A stretch of DNA of 64,000 nt from Atrina japonica (lineage: Eukaryota > Mollusca > Bivalvia > Pterioida > Pinnidae), in contig BROG01000131.1 in the NCBI GenBank assembly GCA_030159075.1, positions 573,501 to 637,500 of the forward strand, read 5' to 3'. The position numbers were made by a program, and so were the translations under genes. Below, one piece after another: positions 13,824-23,231 of this stretch. Positions within the stretch are counted from its first letter, which is position 1. Each line of letters begins with the position of its first letter. The notes below the pieces were generated by a model. That model ran no database searches. It worked only from the letters and a program-made list of their open reading frames with translations, and was not told the DNA's origin.

Positions 13824-14641
13824 CAGTGGCGGATTCAGGGGGGGCGTACAGTACAGTAAAAATCAACACAAAAGCCCAGATGTTAACAAAAAAGTTTAAA
13901 ACATATTTTTTTATAAAAAGTTGGAAAATTGATAAGAATAAATCACCAAATATTTCACGCCTCGCTACCTCGGCAATATATATCATCAAGACGTCTTCAG
14001 ATTCATAAAAGGGCTTCCCAGAGCTTTTAAAAATCTAATTTTTTCAGGACTCCCTCATTATAATCATGCATTTGTGTTTGCTGAAACTCAATTTATTTTG
14101 GACAAATGATACATATGTCAATTTAACGCAATATTTGGTTGGAATAAAAATCAAGTCGCAGTTTGACAATTAACTAACTATCTGGACTTTTCTGCCCCGA
14201 TTTTGAATGACTTGTTTTGCTGATTCAATCTTCTTTTGAAAAGGATAATCAAAGTAATTTATAATCGGATTGCTATGCGTGTTTTCGGGTCTGAATCAGC
14301 CAAAAAAGGGACCCCAAATTAAAAAAAGAAGAAAACATCTGAAAGATTTGTAAAACCCGACCCTAATAAAATATCGCCTCACAATTGATCCAACACTTAG
14401 AAATGTGTGCAGTGACCAGGGAGAGAGTGCCCCCTAAAGTTGATATGTTAGGTGTAAAACCATTTTTTTTTTTATAAATGTCGGAAAATTGAAAACAAAT
14501 TTCAAAAAATGATAGCGCCTTGCTCCGCTCGGAGAATTTATTTTACATTTTCACCCCTCCAAATTTAAATCCTCGAGCTACTTTGATGAGTTTTGCACTT
14601 ACCCCCCCCCCCCCAACTTTGATTTCCTTACTACGCCACTG
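13824..14641. mobile_element. Degenerate G-run/C-run bounded repeat element
   Basis: The left end reads CAGTGGCGGATTCAGGGGGG and the right end, inverted, CAGTGGCGTAGTAAGG followed inward by a long G run. This suggests a TIR-type element of about 818 bp. Inside, two diverged direct copies of a segment around TTGGAAAATTGA / TCGGAAAATTGA, each followed by a CGCCTCGCT / CGCCTTGCT phrase, lie near 13900..13975 and 14465..14535. I see no convincing target duplication, so it may instead be several pieces side by side. Confidence 0.4.
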
Positions 14642-16017
14642 CATAAAAACACACCATTTTCACGCATACGGCGTCTGATCACCCCGCCTAAAGGAAAAAA
14701 ACTTCTGCCCCTGATTATTAATAAAACCTAATAAGATGTGTTTACATTTTACTCTAAGAATAAAAAGACTAAATAGAAATATATATTAATAACATTGCTT
14801 CGGTATGAGAATATGTAGGCCGATTTTAGGTTACTTGGGGAGGTTATCAGATTTCCCTCCAGAAAAGTAATCTGAAATCGGAGCAGAAATTCGGCCTATA
14901 GAGAATATGGTGAAGAAGAAAATCCGACGACGGTGAACCTTGACCGATGACCGAAATAAAGAAACTTTAGTTTTAAATTTATTTTCAAAATTTTTGCCTG
15001 TGTTTTGTATGAAAATAACATAACTGTTATCGATATAGCACAAGCAAATATTACAAATTATGCGGGGAGGAGGGACTAAAACAATCGAACTTTTACGACC
15101 AAATGGGATCTCAGTATGTTATCTATATAGGTGGATCTTATTTTATGACCCTTACATGTATATAGTACAGTACAGTACAGTACAGTATAGTCAATACAGT
15201 ATAGTATTATACTTACCTTTTCATACTTTAAAGTTATATTCATTTTACATCGCACTTTAAATTTGCATTTGATGAAAATTATTAACATTTGCTTCATGTA
15301 TTGTTCTATATGATTTGAGTGAATAGAGTGAATTGAATCGATTTACTTTTAATAGAAAGTTTATGCCGTGTTGAAATGAAAGACAACTGCCATAAACCCC
15401 ACAGCGCGTGTTGTCGAGCTATCGAGCTATATATATAACATAATCAGAGATATGTTACAAGACCTGAAATAAACTTTAATGAAAACGGAATAGAATAGGA
15501 AGTAACACGACAAATATTACAAAATAGGATCAAATTGCTATCTTATCATTTATTAAAAATTCAAGTTCATATATATTGTCATTTGTTAACTTTAAAGTGT
15601 AGTGTAGGTTTTCTGATCCATGTCGTTCCGAAATGTGTATGGTGTTTTACACCACACTCAACATTTATCAGTTTTGTGGTGACGGTTAGTTTTTAATGGT
15701 GGAAGACAGAAGTAATAAGTCATTGACACGTGTTGCTGACAAAAAAAAAAAAAACAAAAAAAAAAAACACCTCAGGTTCCAACTTCAAAGCTCGATGTTC
15801 TATTAAACCATTCGACCACGAAGGACCCTCAAATACATGATAGGCCGTGCAAAACTAAATCAAACAAAAAAGAATTGAACAGTAAAATATATTTACATTC
15901 TAGAGTTTAATCAGTTATTTTAACAAATCTTTTTCATCCGGGGGTAGGGAACAAATTTCTAAGAAACATTTTATACAGACGTCTACATAATATTTAGACA
16001 TGATTGTCCCCGGGCTA
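14642..16017. other. Intergenic DNA 3' of the TSSK gene
   Basis: No gene is visible. It holds a copy of the dispersed AATCGGGGCAGAAATTCGGCC motif (14875..14900), a short TACAG repeat and adenine runs near 15740..15768. On the minus strand ATTAAA at 15906..15911 is a possible poly(A) signal for the kinase gene. Confidence 0.5.
15164..15190. repeat. (TACAG)n short tandem repeat
   Basis: Four perfect TACAG units followed by degenerate TATAG / TACAG units up to about 15206. Confidence 0.85.
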
Positions 16018-16881
16018 CTAGCCATTCAACCAATCACTCTCTAAAATCTGTTGGATCGTTAGACGTGTTTTCACATCCGGTTCTAAAATCTGACCAATGA
16101 GCTTTTTACAGTCACTCGTTAGTCTGTCATTGACACGTGTTGGGAATTTCACTTTCTCCGTTAACTGCGATTTAAGCATTTTCTTTAGGTTCCTGTCATC
16201 AAAAGGCATAATTCCACAAACCATTACATATAATACACAACCAATACTCCATATATCATTGGTTCGTGGGTCATAAGGTATACCACGGATAAGTTCGGGA
16301 GAAGCGTATGCAGTACTTCCACAAAATGTTTTACTTAAATCAGATATACCTTTTTCACAAACAGAAAAAGTTCTCGAAAATCCAAAATCAGTTACCGCAA
16401 CACGCTTATCCCTCATAATTAAAATATTTTCACATTTTAGATCTCTATGTGCCACACCTTGCTCATGCATGTACCTGACTGCTTTGACCAAGTCTAAAAA
16501 CATTCTCTTACTGTCAGTCTCAGAAACTGCTCCATTATTTCTGATAAAATTTAAAAGATCCCCTTTCTCTGCGTAATCCATAACAAGAAAGACCAATTCC
16601 TCGTCGTGTAAGACGTCGTGTGTTGTGATGACATTCGGGTGGTTCATGCAAATAACTATATCTAATTCTCGAGGAAGAAATCGTTTTAAATAATCTTTAG
16701 GTATTGTTTTCTTGTTCACAATTTTGGCTGCCAATATTGTTCCGTCCTTTGATCGCTCTACTATACGAACTTTTGCAAAAGTACCTTCCCCGATTTTCGG
16801 TCCAAGACGATATCCTTGGTCTATTAAATAATCGGCCATTTTAAGAAACTCCCTTCCAGTCAAAGATTCCCGTCCACTCAT
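16018..16881 (-). CDS. TSSK: Testis-specific serine/threonine kinase (TSSK family)
   Basis: A 287-aa protein that is almost entirely a protein kinase domain. All catalytic parts are present: glycine loop IGEGTFAKV (30-38), Lys in AAK (K53), helix-C Glu in LPRE (E72), catalytic loop HRDLKCEN (145-152), DFG (165-167), activation segment LSKTFCGS (182-189), SPE in place of APE (194-196), structural Asp (D209) and Arg (R273). FLPRE, HRDLKCEN, LSKTFCGS, MVCG.MP and PDV.TRL are the signature of the TSSK1/2/4 group of CAMK-related kinases, which act in spermatids. The member cannot be fixed. The gene is intronless, as TSSK genes commonly are. Met15 also has a good start context and would match the vertebrate start more closely; Met1 was chosen because it opens the frame and has A at -3. 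Confidence 0.93.
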   Translation of the reverse strand: MSGRESLTGREFLKMADYLIDQGYRLGPKIGEGTFAKVRIVERSKDGTILAAKIVNKKTIPKDYLKRFLPRELDIVICMNHPNVITTHDVLHDEELVFLVMDYAEKGDLLNFIRNNGAVSETDSKRMFLDLVKAVRYMHEQGVAHRDLKCENILIMRDKRVAVTDFGFSRTFSVCEKGISDLSKTFCGSTAYASPELIRGIPYDPRTNDIWSIGCVLYVMVCGIMPFDDRNLKKMLKSQLTEKVKFPTRVNDRLTSDCKKLIGQILEPDVKTRLTIQQILESDWLNG

Positions 16882-16986
16882 CTTGGATAACCTTTTTTCT
16901 TAAACATAAAGATTAATAAGCAGTCATATATCGCTGATATAAGTGCAACTCCAGATATTTCCAAAAAATTACGACTGAGCTTGTAC

Positions 16987-16993
16987 TTTTATA
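16987..16993 (-). promoter_or_regulatory. TATA box of the TSSK gene
   Basis: TATAAAA followed by G on the minus strand, about 105 bp upstream of the first ATG. This is a sensible position if the 5' UTR is about 75 nt. Confidence 0.5.
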
Positions 16994-17093
16994 CGTATAT
17001 CACGCAATATCTGTCGGGGAAAAAATGCAATTAATCACTTCGTCAACTTTAGATGCACTAAGCAACATTATCAAGCTCTATGAGAAGTAATTA

Positions 17094-17101
17094 TGACGTC
17101 A
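17094..17101. promoter_or_regulatory. Perfect cAMP response element TGACGTCA
   Basis: A full palindromic CRE about 100 bp upstream of the TATA box of the kinase gene. In mammals, CREM activates many spermatid genes through such sites; a role here is inference from position. Confidence 0.4.
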
Positions 17102-18154
17102 TTCCTTAGATCTCGTTAGGCCACGCTGCATATCTGACTGTATCGATGTTTATTTGTATGTATGAGTTTTTGAAAAATTGTGAATTTAGTGATGTCAATT
17201 TTCTTTTGTTACAGTTAATTTACAATTTTCAATATAATATACATAATGGTCTTGCGTGTTTATGGTCAACGAATAACTTTTCATCTTCAATCTTCCCATG
17301 AGAAAGGCTGTAAATATCGATACAGAAACATTCAATTAAGTTCATAAAATATACATAGTTTCTATTAATATCAAAGTTATCAATGCTTCGGATAATGATA
17401 TTACCATTCCTTTGCTATGTAATTATTCTTGGTATCGATCATAAATTAATGTCAGGAGAAATAATTAAATTTTAAGATATATCAGATAACTTGTAAAAAT
17501 AAATGTGCATTCTTCAGCTTATATACAAAATGTACATAGTTGTTTCGCTATTTTCTCTTCCTCGACCCGTCCGCGTCTAAAACAGTAAAACCTGTTTCAG
17601 CGACCGCCTGTTTATAAAGACCACCTGGTCATAAAGACTGCTTTTTGCTGCCTCCAATAGTACCATTTGTGTACAAAAATCAACATCTATATAACGACAA
17701 CCTACCTATAAAGACCAGTTTTCTTGTGTATACAAGTTATACTGTACATGTATATAACACGTCTATAAGTTCACTTTCAAAAATTTCTTTCTTATACTTT
17801 CTATAGGAAAATAAAACGACGACGGAGATGTAAAACGCGAGAATACGCCGATACCGGTGGCGCGACAGAAGAGGACACTTTAACAACGTTCGCTTCCTGT
17901 TTGCGCTTTCCTGTAATTCTGCTTTTGCACATTTTCAGACACCCCCCACACCCCCGACTAGAAGGTTTATCTGATAACAATTTCAATTCATGGAACAGGT
18001 TTTACTAATAAAACATAATCTCAACAGCTTTGTCTATTCCCTTAGAGCGTTAATAAATAAACAAACAGGGTTACAACTAATATTTGCGTCCGTACCTCTG
18101 CATTACATTAAAATAATACTTCGTATCAAAACTCATGCGTATTTTCAAAGTACA
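17102..18154. other. Upstream flank of the TSSK gene
   Basis: No gene recognised. A 61-aa minus-strand frame at 17801..17986 is Arg/Ser-rich and matches nothing I know. The TACAGT-type MITE at 17581..17746 lies inside. Confidence 0.45.
17581..17746. mobile_element. TACAGT-type MITE, second copy
   Basis: The left end AACAGTAAAACCTGTTTC and the inverted right end TACAGTATAACTTGTATA are related to those of the 10084..10269 element. The interior contains TATAAAGACCA / CATAAAGAC phrases typical of this repeat type. Confidence 0.5.
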
Positions 18155-18475
18155 GTAACCGTCTAGTGGTAGAGCATTCATCTTGCAAGCGGGAAGTCCA
18201 TGTTCAACACCCGGTGGTATAGAGTCATACCAAAGGCTTTAAAGATGGTAGTGGCAGTTCATTCGCCAAGTGCTCGGGTATACGAGTGAAAATATCGGGT
18301 CTTTCAGATGATACTTAACGACGAGGTCCAGTCTCACGCAGGCTTGACATGTAAAATAACCATCACTGCACTTGCGTCAGTCCTTAACCAGGATACAGTG
18401 TGTGACACTTCGCTGCTGATGTCTCTCATTCATGGCATGATGTGAAACAACAATGAAAAGGGAAATAAAATCAAG
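18155..18475 (+). mobile_element. tRNA-derived SINE, copy 1
   Basis: The head has an A-box-like TAGTGGTAGAGC (18164..18175) and a B-box-like TGTTCAACACC (18201..18211), spaced as in a tRNA gene. A non-tRNA body follows with CATGTAAAATAACCATCACTG and ends near an A-rich stretch. A second copy with the same order of phrases lies at 29025..29285. It is not a working tRNA: no cloverleaf closes and the sequence runs on into the SINE body. Confidence 0.7.
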
Positions 18476-19204
18476 TGTTATTTATATTTGGAAAAATGTG
18501 TTTATAAATCATAAGTAAACAGTACAGTTTTACAAACTGAATATCAACCACGTATTTTAACATCCCTGGTAGTTAGACACCGTATTGGCCAGTAAAGTAG
18601 TACACATATACCGTATCCAAAATGTTAAGCTAAACCGATTCTTTATATCCTTATGTCATCTACATATCACTGTAGTTTGCCGACACGTGTGCAATTATAT
18701 CATAACCAGGCGAATTAATTTAGTTTAGAACTTAGGGTTCTTAAGTAAAACAGATGAAAATTACATATCAATGCGATATGATACAAAGTGATCCGAGGTA
18801 TATGGCGTCATTTCGACACTTACAATAGTTACGTATATGTATAGACTAGCATTTCATTAAAAGCATATGCGGTTTATTGTTGTGACAATGATTTATTTCA
18901 CCTTTTTCAAGATCGTATGGATATACATGTATTTTCATTTTTACTTTTTTTATTCGATGGAAAAATTAACGCTGGAATTATCTACTTTAATGTGAAGGGA
19001 AATTTAATCAGATTATACATGTATCATGTTATAAGTATACGATGTCATAAAAAACTTATTCTCAAACCTTTTCTTGATATTTTATTCGATGTGTATATTG
19101 TGCACAACATGTAGAAACGGGAAGCAAAGCGTTCTTATTTTTTATTTGAATGGCAAAAGCGGCACGACACGTATTAGTCAAATTCATATATATCTACAGA
19201 GCCT
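18476..19204. other. Intergenic, nothing recognised
   Basis: AT-rich sequence with short frames of no recognisable content, ahead of the decayed LINE block. Confidence 0.45.
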
Positions 19205-19385
19205 GAGGTGGTTTCATTCTTTCTATGGCTTCGGCAACTCTGACTGGGGCCTCAGCCACACCAATCTTGGTAATATCCCGTGCATGTATACCCAGGCCTT
19301 GTACTTCTCTGGCAAACCACTATTGTTGACTTTCTCCAACCTTCCGTGACTTGCACCTTCGTGTCTTTGACACTTTCCACATGTA
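19205..19385 (-). pseudogene. LINE-type reverse transcriptase remnant, downstream piece
   Basis: Minus-strand translation contains GLPEKYKAWVYMHGILPRL followed by VWL, then after a frameshift VAEAIERM. From memory this matches the thumb-side region of a LINE polyprotein family common in molluscs and lancelets, where GLPGKFKAW and HGxLPRLLWP are conserved. DTKVQVTEGWRK just upstream, in a neighbouring frame, fits the same protein. Frameshifts and stops make it a relic. It is the continuation of the piece at 21251..22260, separated by about 1.9 kb. Confidence 0.65.
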
Positions 19386-19950
19386 AAAAGTCTCAGATAC
19401 CAAGGTATAAATCATTAAGATGTCCAGGATATAGGTACAAATATGGTTTAAAAAAATGAACAAACACAGTCCTCTTGAAATCAAGAGGTTGGATCAGGTG
19501 CCATGGAGGAGTAGGCATCCCATGTCGACCGTCACACCCGCCGTGAGTCTACAGTCAAATTAAAATGAAAAACGTGAGGAACAAATCCATAATTGGTACA
19601 GACGTCTCAACAACCGCCATCGAACAGGTAACTCAACATTTCACTTGGTGAAACAGAGAAGTCGCACACAAGACTATTATACCGACCGTAAAATTTGCGA
19701 AACGTTGACATCAAACGCGGTTATCGATATCCCTGTGTCAATAATTTGTCAGTGAGTAGTTTAACTTTCATATGCTGAATACGCCATGGCGTATATGATC
19801 ATTTGTGAAATATAAACTCCATACTGGGTGATTGTTGGATATTACTACTTAAATGTGGAAAATTAACGATGGGAAAGCCGAAATCGTCGCGTTTGTCGTA
19901 CAGCTTAGTTGTTAATTCCCGCCTGTGTCTATAGTAAAATGTCTAAGTAT
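19386..19950. other. Sequence between LINE and Penelope-like remnants
   Basis: No coding similarity recognised. It may be the decayed 3' part of the Penelope-like element or lost LINE sequence. Confidence 0.35.
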
Positions 19951-20054
19951 TGTCATTTGCTAACCTTTGATTGTAAACAATCAAAAGTGAGCACATGACT
20001 ACTTAGTCATGTGCTCACTTTTGATTGTTTACAATCAAAGGTTAGCAAATGACA
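19951..20054. repeat. Perfect 50-bp inverted repeat with a 4-nt loop
   Basis: Bases 19951..20000 are the exact reverse complement of 20005..20054, with ACTT between. Each arm contains its own smaller palindrome (TTTGATTGT..ACAATCAAA), so slipped or branched folds are also possible. It lies just beyond the 3' side of the Penelope-like remnant. Confidence 0.95.
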
Positions 20055-20099
20055 GTATGAAACGCGTGTGCTTGATTCTGTTGTATCTTTAACTTTTTA

Positions 20100-21250
20100 T
20101 CGCATTGACATATGTATAAAAAAATGTCATTATTAATTGACAAAACGTCAACGATACATCTAAATGTCAAATTAAAGGATACCGTTATCCTTTTCTTCTT
20201 TTAATTCAGCAGTTTCTGGATGGAGTCTGCTTCATATGAAGAAAGGAACTGGTCAGACAATAAAGGAGCACAAATGATTCCCATAGGAATGCCGACAGTT
20301 TGTTGAAAGACCACGTCTCCGAACATTATAAATATACTGTCTATTAGAAATTCAAGCATCTTTTTTATATCGTCCTCAGTGTATATATGTGTAGAATCAA
20401 ACTGGTGATTGACAAAATCAGTATCATGATAACCAATCACTATGTATTTAAATTTCGGGTACCACTTTTAGTGAAAAAAAGTCACCTGTGATGACATGCC
20501 TGATAGGATTATATTTGAAGGGAGATGATGCACATGAACAGTTAATGGTGTTATGTAGAAGATGGTTGATGTCTAGGCACTGCAAAACCCGTTTGTAATT
20601 TAATAGCTTGGATGCTATGCTGTATGTATAGCTATATGAAATATTAATGCAAGGTGTGGTCTTCCATTTAAAATATGGCGGAACACAGGACTTAACTTTT
20701 TTGTGATTTAAAACATTGCTAATGTTTAAAGCGTCTATACCTTTATTTGTAAATTAATGTTTATGGAAAAGACGTGTCTGTTCAGAACAGAACAGAAACA
20801 GAATCCGTTTGGGGTTCATTCTTTCTTTCTTGTATGCTTCGAATGTGATGAAAACCCATTTTTTTGTTAACGTAAGGTAAAAGAGGTGAAAAAGTGACAT
20901 TATGTATGTTAGGTATGTTGTATGAACGATGCCCGTGACTTCGTTTACGTCTTACGCTAGAAGTAAAATGTTCACATTGACATTACCACACTGTGGACTC
21001 GACACATGATGAACACCCAATTTTATGTTAAATCCACAGGGGTTTGCAGATCCAAGCTGTCAAATCCGATATTCTTCAAGGTCTGTTTACGGAAGGGGGT
21101 TCTCAGGGTGGGATTGTTGGTCCAGTGGTATATTTCTTCAATTATAAGCACCCTCAAAGACAAAATGGAATGGTCAGGGGAGTTGAAATGCTGATAGAGT
21201 ATCTGGTTACCCAATTATCAACCTCAAATCGATGACCAGACACTCTTTTA
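20100..21250 (-). pseudogene. Decayed Penelope-like retroelement (GIY-YIG-like region, then RT)
   Basis: Reading the minus strand from 21250 down there are, in order: HFNSPDHSILSLRVLIIEE and TNNP.L.TPFR (GIY-YIG-nuclease-like region, 21023..21235); RRKRSHGHRSYNIPN, then VTFSPLLPYV with the IR block (about 20800..20975); CVPPYFKWKTTP, later CSCASSPFKYNPIRHVITGD (about 20470..20690); then KFKYIVIG, YTEDDIKKMLEFLID and FQQTVGIPMG.ICAPLLSD, the RT palm (20201..20467). A stop follows, then SFNLTFRCIVDVLSINND (about 20130..20185), where the catalytic YIDD has become CIVD. The phrases match, from memory, bivalve Penelope-like RT proteins. The RT finger region between ITGDFF and KFKYIVIG is missing, so an internal deletion is likely near 20467. 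Stops and frameshifts show it is dead. Confidence 0.75.
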
Positions 21251-22260
21251 TTTAATGGGATTCGTTGAACCATGATTGGGTTATCCACTATTGCTGAGAT
21301 CTCCTCCTCTTGAATGTACACCTTTGTCTGGCTATTGATGCCATCCTTCTTTGATACTAGTCATTGGATTTCTTCGGCTTTTCAAAACGCCATTCGTGCC
21401 CACGAGACACTGACTTCCTGTGCAGACAGCGGAACCCATCTAGCTTACATGTGGGTGTGTTTTTGTAATACTTAAATCGTCCATGAAGCCTCAGATAGGT
21501 GATTGGTAGATTCCCGAGTCCATCTGTGGACCCCTAGTATATCTTTCTGTTACTCTTGTTACCATACTTTTCCCCATCACAAACATAATCGGAGAGATGG
21601 TACACCCTGTCACTCATGCTTTTTCCCAATTTCTGCCATTATGTTGAATACATGTATTTGTCCACTGTGAACCGAATATGAATCCCCCAAAGTAGCTTTT
21701 AACCAGGTAACACTGATTGCATATTAGATTATGCGATTATTGACCGATAGGCATTGACTTAGTCCAATCATACCATGCAAAGGTTCTTCTTGTCTCCTTT
21801 AGCCTAAAATGATGCACAAACCCAGAAAATCCGGGAATGTCTGCCTTATTGATAGATGTGTATATGTAGGAATTATCCGACATGTATCCCGAAAGTCGCT
21901 TCGCAAGGACCGGCAAATCTCCCCTCCATATTTAAAAAGGATATGGCTCTGAACTGGCTGGTCGTCACTGGCTCCTTTTCCTTGGGGCAAATCTTCCATC
22001 AGCTTTTGTCCAGCTTGCTGGCACTGTGCCGGCCTTCTACCAAACCAAACGGAGCAACTGCCACAGCTTTCGTAGTACCCTTGCTGACCCAGCTCCTTTT
22101 TTTTCTACTACCTCTGTTACCTTCTTCCAACTTGGCCCTTTCAAATCCATAGGTACCACTGGTGGATCAACTGCCAATGTTCTTGGGCATGGGCCTAGAG
22201 GTTCCTCCTTTTGTGGTTCTTTGCTGGTCTCAAACGCCTATTCCCCAGCTTCCTCTCTAG
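21251..22260 (-). pseudogene. LINE-type reverse transcriptase remnant, upstream piece
   Basis: Minus-strand frames give, in order, GPSWKKVTEVVEKKG, then LRKLWQLLRLVW, WTKADGRFAPRK, INKADIPGFSGF, VTGCTISPIMFVMG (about 21570..21613), GPQMDSGIYQSPI and, after one stop, GFMDDLSIT with the catalytic FMDD intact (21476..21487), then KVYIQEEEISAIVDNPI near 21265..21310. This is the normal order of a LINE RT domain of the same family as the piece at 19205..19385. Several stops and frameshifts interrupt it. The match stops abruptly where the Penelope-like remnant begins, which suggests nested insertion. Confidence 0.7.
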
Positions 22261-23209
22261 GTTAGTGGAGCCGTCCTGATCTATCCTACGCCAAAACCAT
22301 CTTGTTAAGCTGAATGCATTGGTCCTTTACGAATTCTCTCTCTCTCTCTCTCTGTTTGTCTTTCGATATCACTTTGCCTTTCTTAGCCTCGATATTGTGA
22401 AACCATTTCTTATCGCATGTCAATAGAATTTTCACTGTTAAACAGTTTCATTATGTATTCTGATTTTAATTTTCTGAATAAGAAATATTTATCTGAATTT
22501 TAAAGATTTTTAAAATTAAAAAGAAAGTTTATTTTTTGTGATAAAAACTCCCTATATGCGTAAGTAATATTGTGACATCTAATTTTTATTTTTTGTTTAT
22601 ATCTTTGAATTTTCAAATTAAAAGAAATACATCCAAATAAGCAATGAAACAATGAAAAATCTCTGTTTAAGGATGAAAATTCTATCAAAATGTGATGAGA
22701 AATAGCTTCGCAATATTTTTTGAAAAATGTGGTTTTATATGAAATGTACATGTATTTTTATTGCGTCTCCTATTTATATCGCTGTTGACAGCACTGACGT
22801 TGCAGGTCTCTTCTACGTCTTTTTGTAGTATTAGGGTAGATCTGTCAGGTCACCAGGCGAACAACAGGGGAGGATCCAGAAAATGACCAGTCTGATATGT
22901 ATACTTTAATCACAGGCTCCTGAACGCATTACCATTATAGTTGACATAGCCCATAAAAAGCAATGTGAAGTCAACTTTAACCTGTTTAGCCCTGTAAAGC
23001 AGCATATAGATTTCATTTCACAATGAAGATTTCTATACACTTCCTCTTTTATTTTGGGGTCCAAAGAGAAGCAACCCTGTCTAGGGAAAATTGGAATCGG
23101 GTTCGTAATTTAGTGGAATTCTTCTAAAAAGGAAATGCAATTTGCGCATGTCTAAATATTTGGTTTACTTCACGACAAGTGCATTAGAATCTAGATCTAA
23201 TCTTGGAAA
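22261..23209. other. 5' flank of CLUAP1
   Basis: It contains a (TC)n run at 22335..22353 and the presumed promoter and 5' UTR of CLUAP1 next to 23210. No TATA box was seen. A GGTCACC half-site near 22848..22854 resembles half of an RFX X-box but lacks a correct partner. No coding exon was recognised. Confidence 0.4.
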
Positions 23210-23231
23210 ATGTCTTACAAAGACCTTAGGA
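23210..23231 (+). CDS. CLUAP1: CLUAP1 exon 1 (coding part, 22 nt)
   Basis: Codes for MSYKDLR plus the first base of Asn8; human begins MSFRDLRN. The ATG has A at -3 (AAAATGT). The donor is GTAAGT at 23232. The split Asn codon is completed exactly by AC at the start of exon 2, which supports the call despite the tiny size. Confidence 0.88.

Noticed and set aside
17801..17986. 61-codon minus-strand ORF upstream of the TSSK gene
   Set aside because: Ser/Arg-rich with no homology I recognise, no promoter or splice context; the kinase is complete without it.
18155..18240. Possible tRNA gene
   Set aside because: Promoter boxes are present but no cloverleaf forms and the sequence continues as a SINE body with a second copy elsewhere.
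22845..22870. RFX X-box upstream of CLUAP1
   Set aside because: GGTCACC fits the left half, but no RGYAAC or RRNRAC half lies at the required 1-3 nt spacing.
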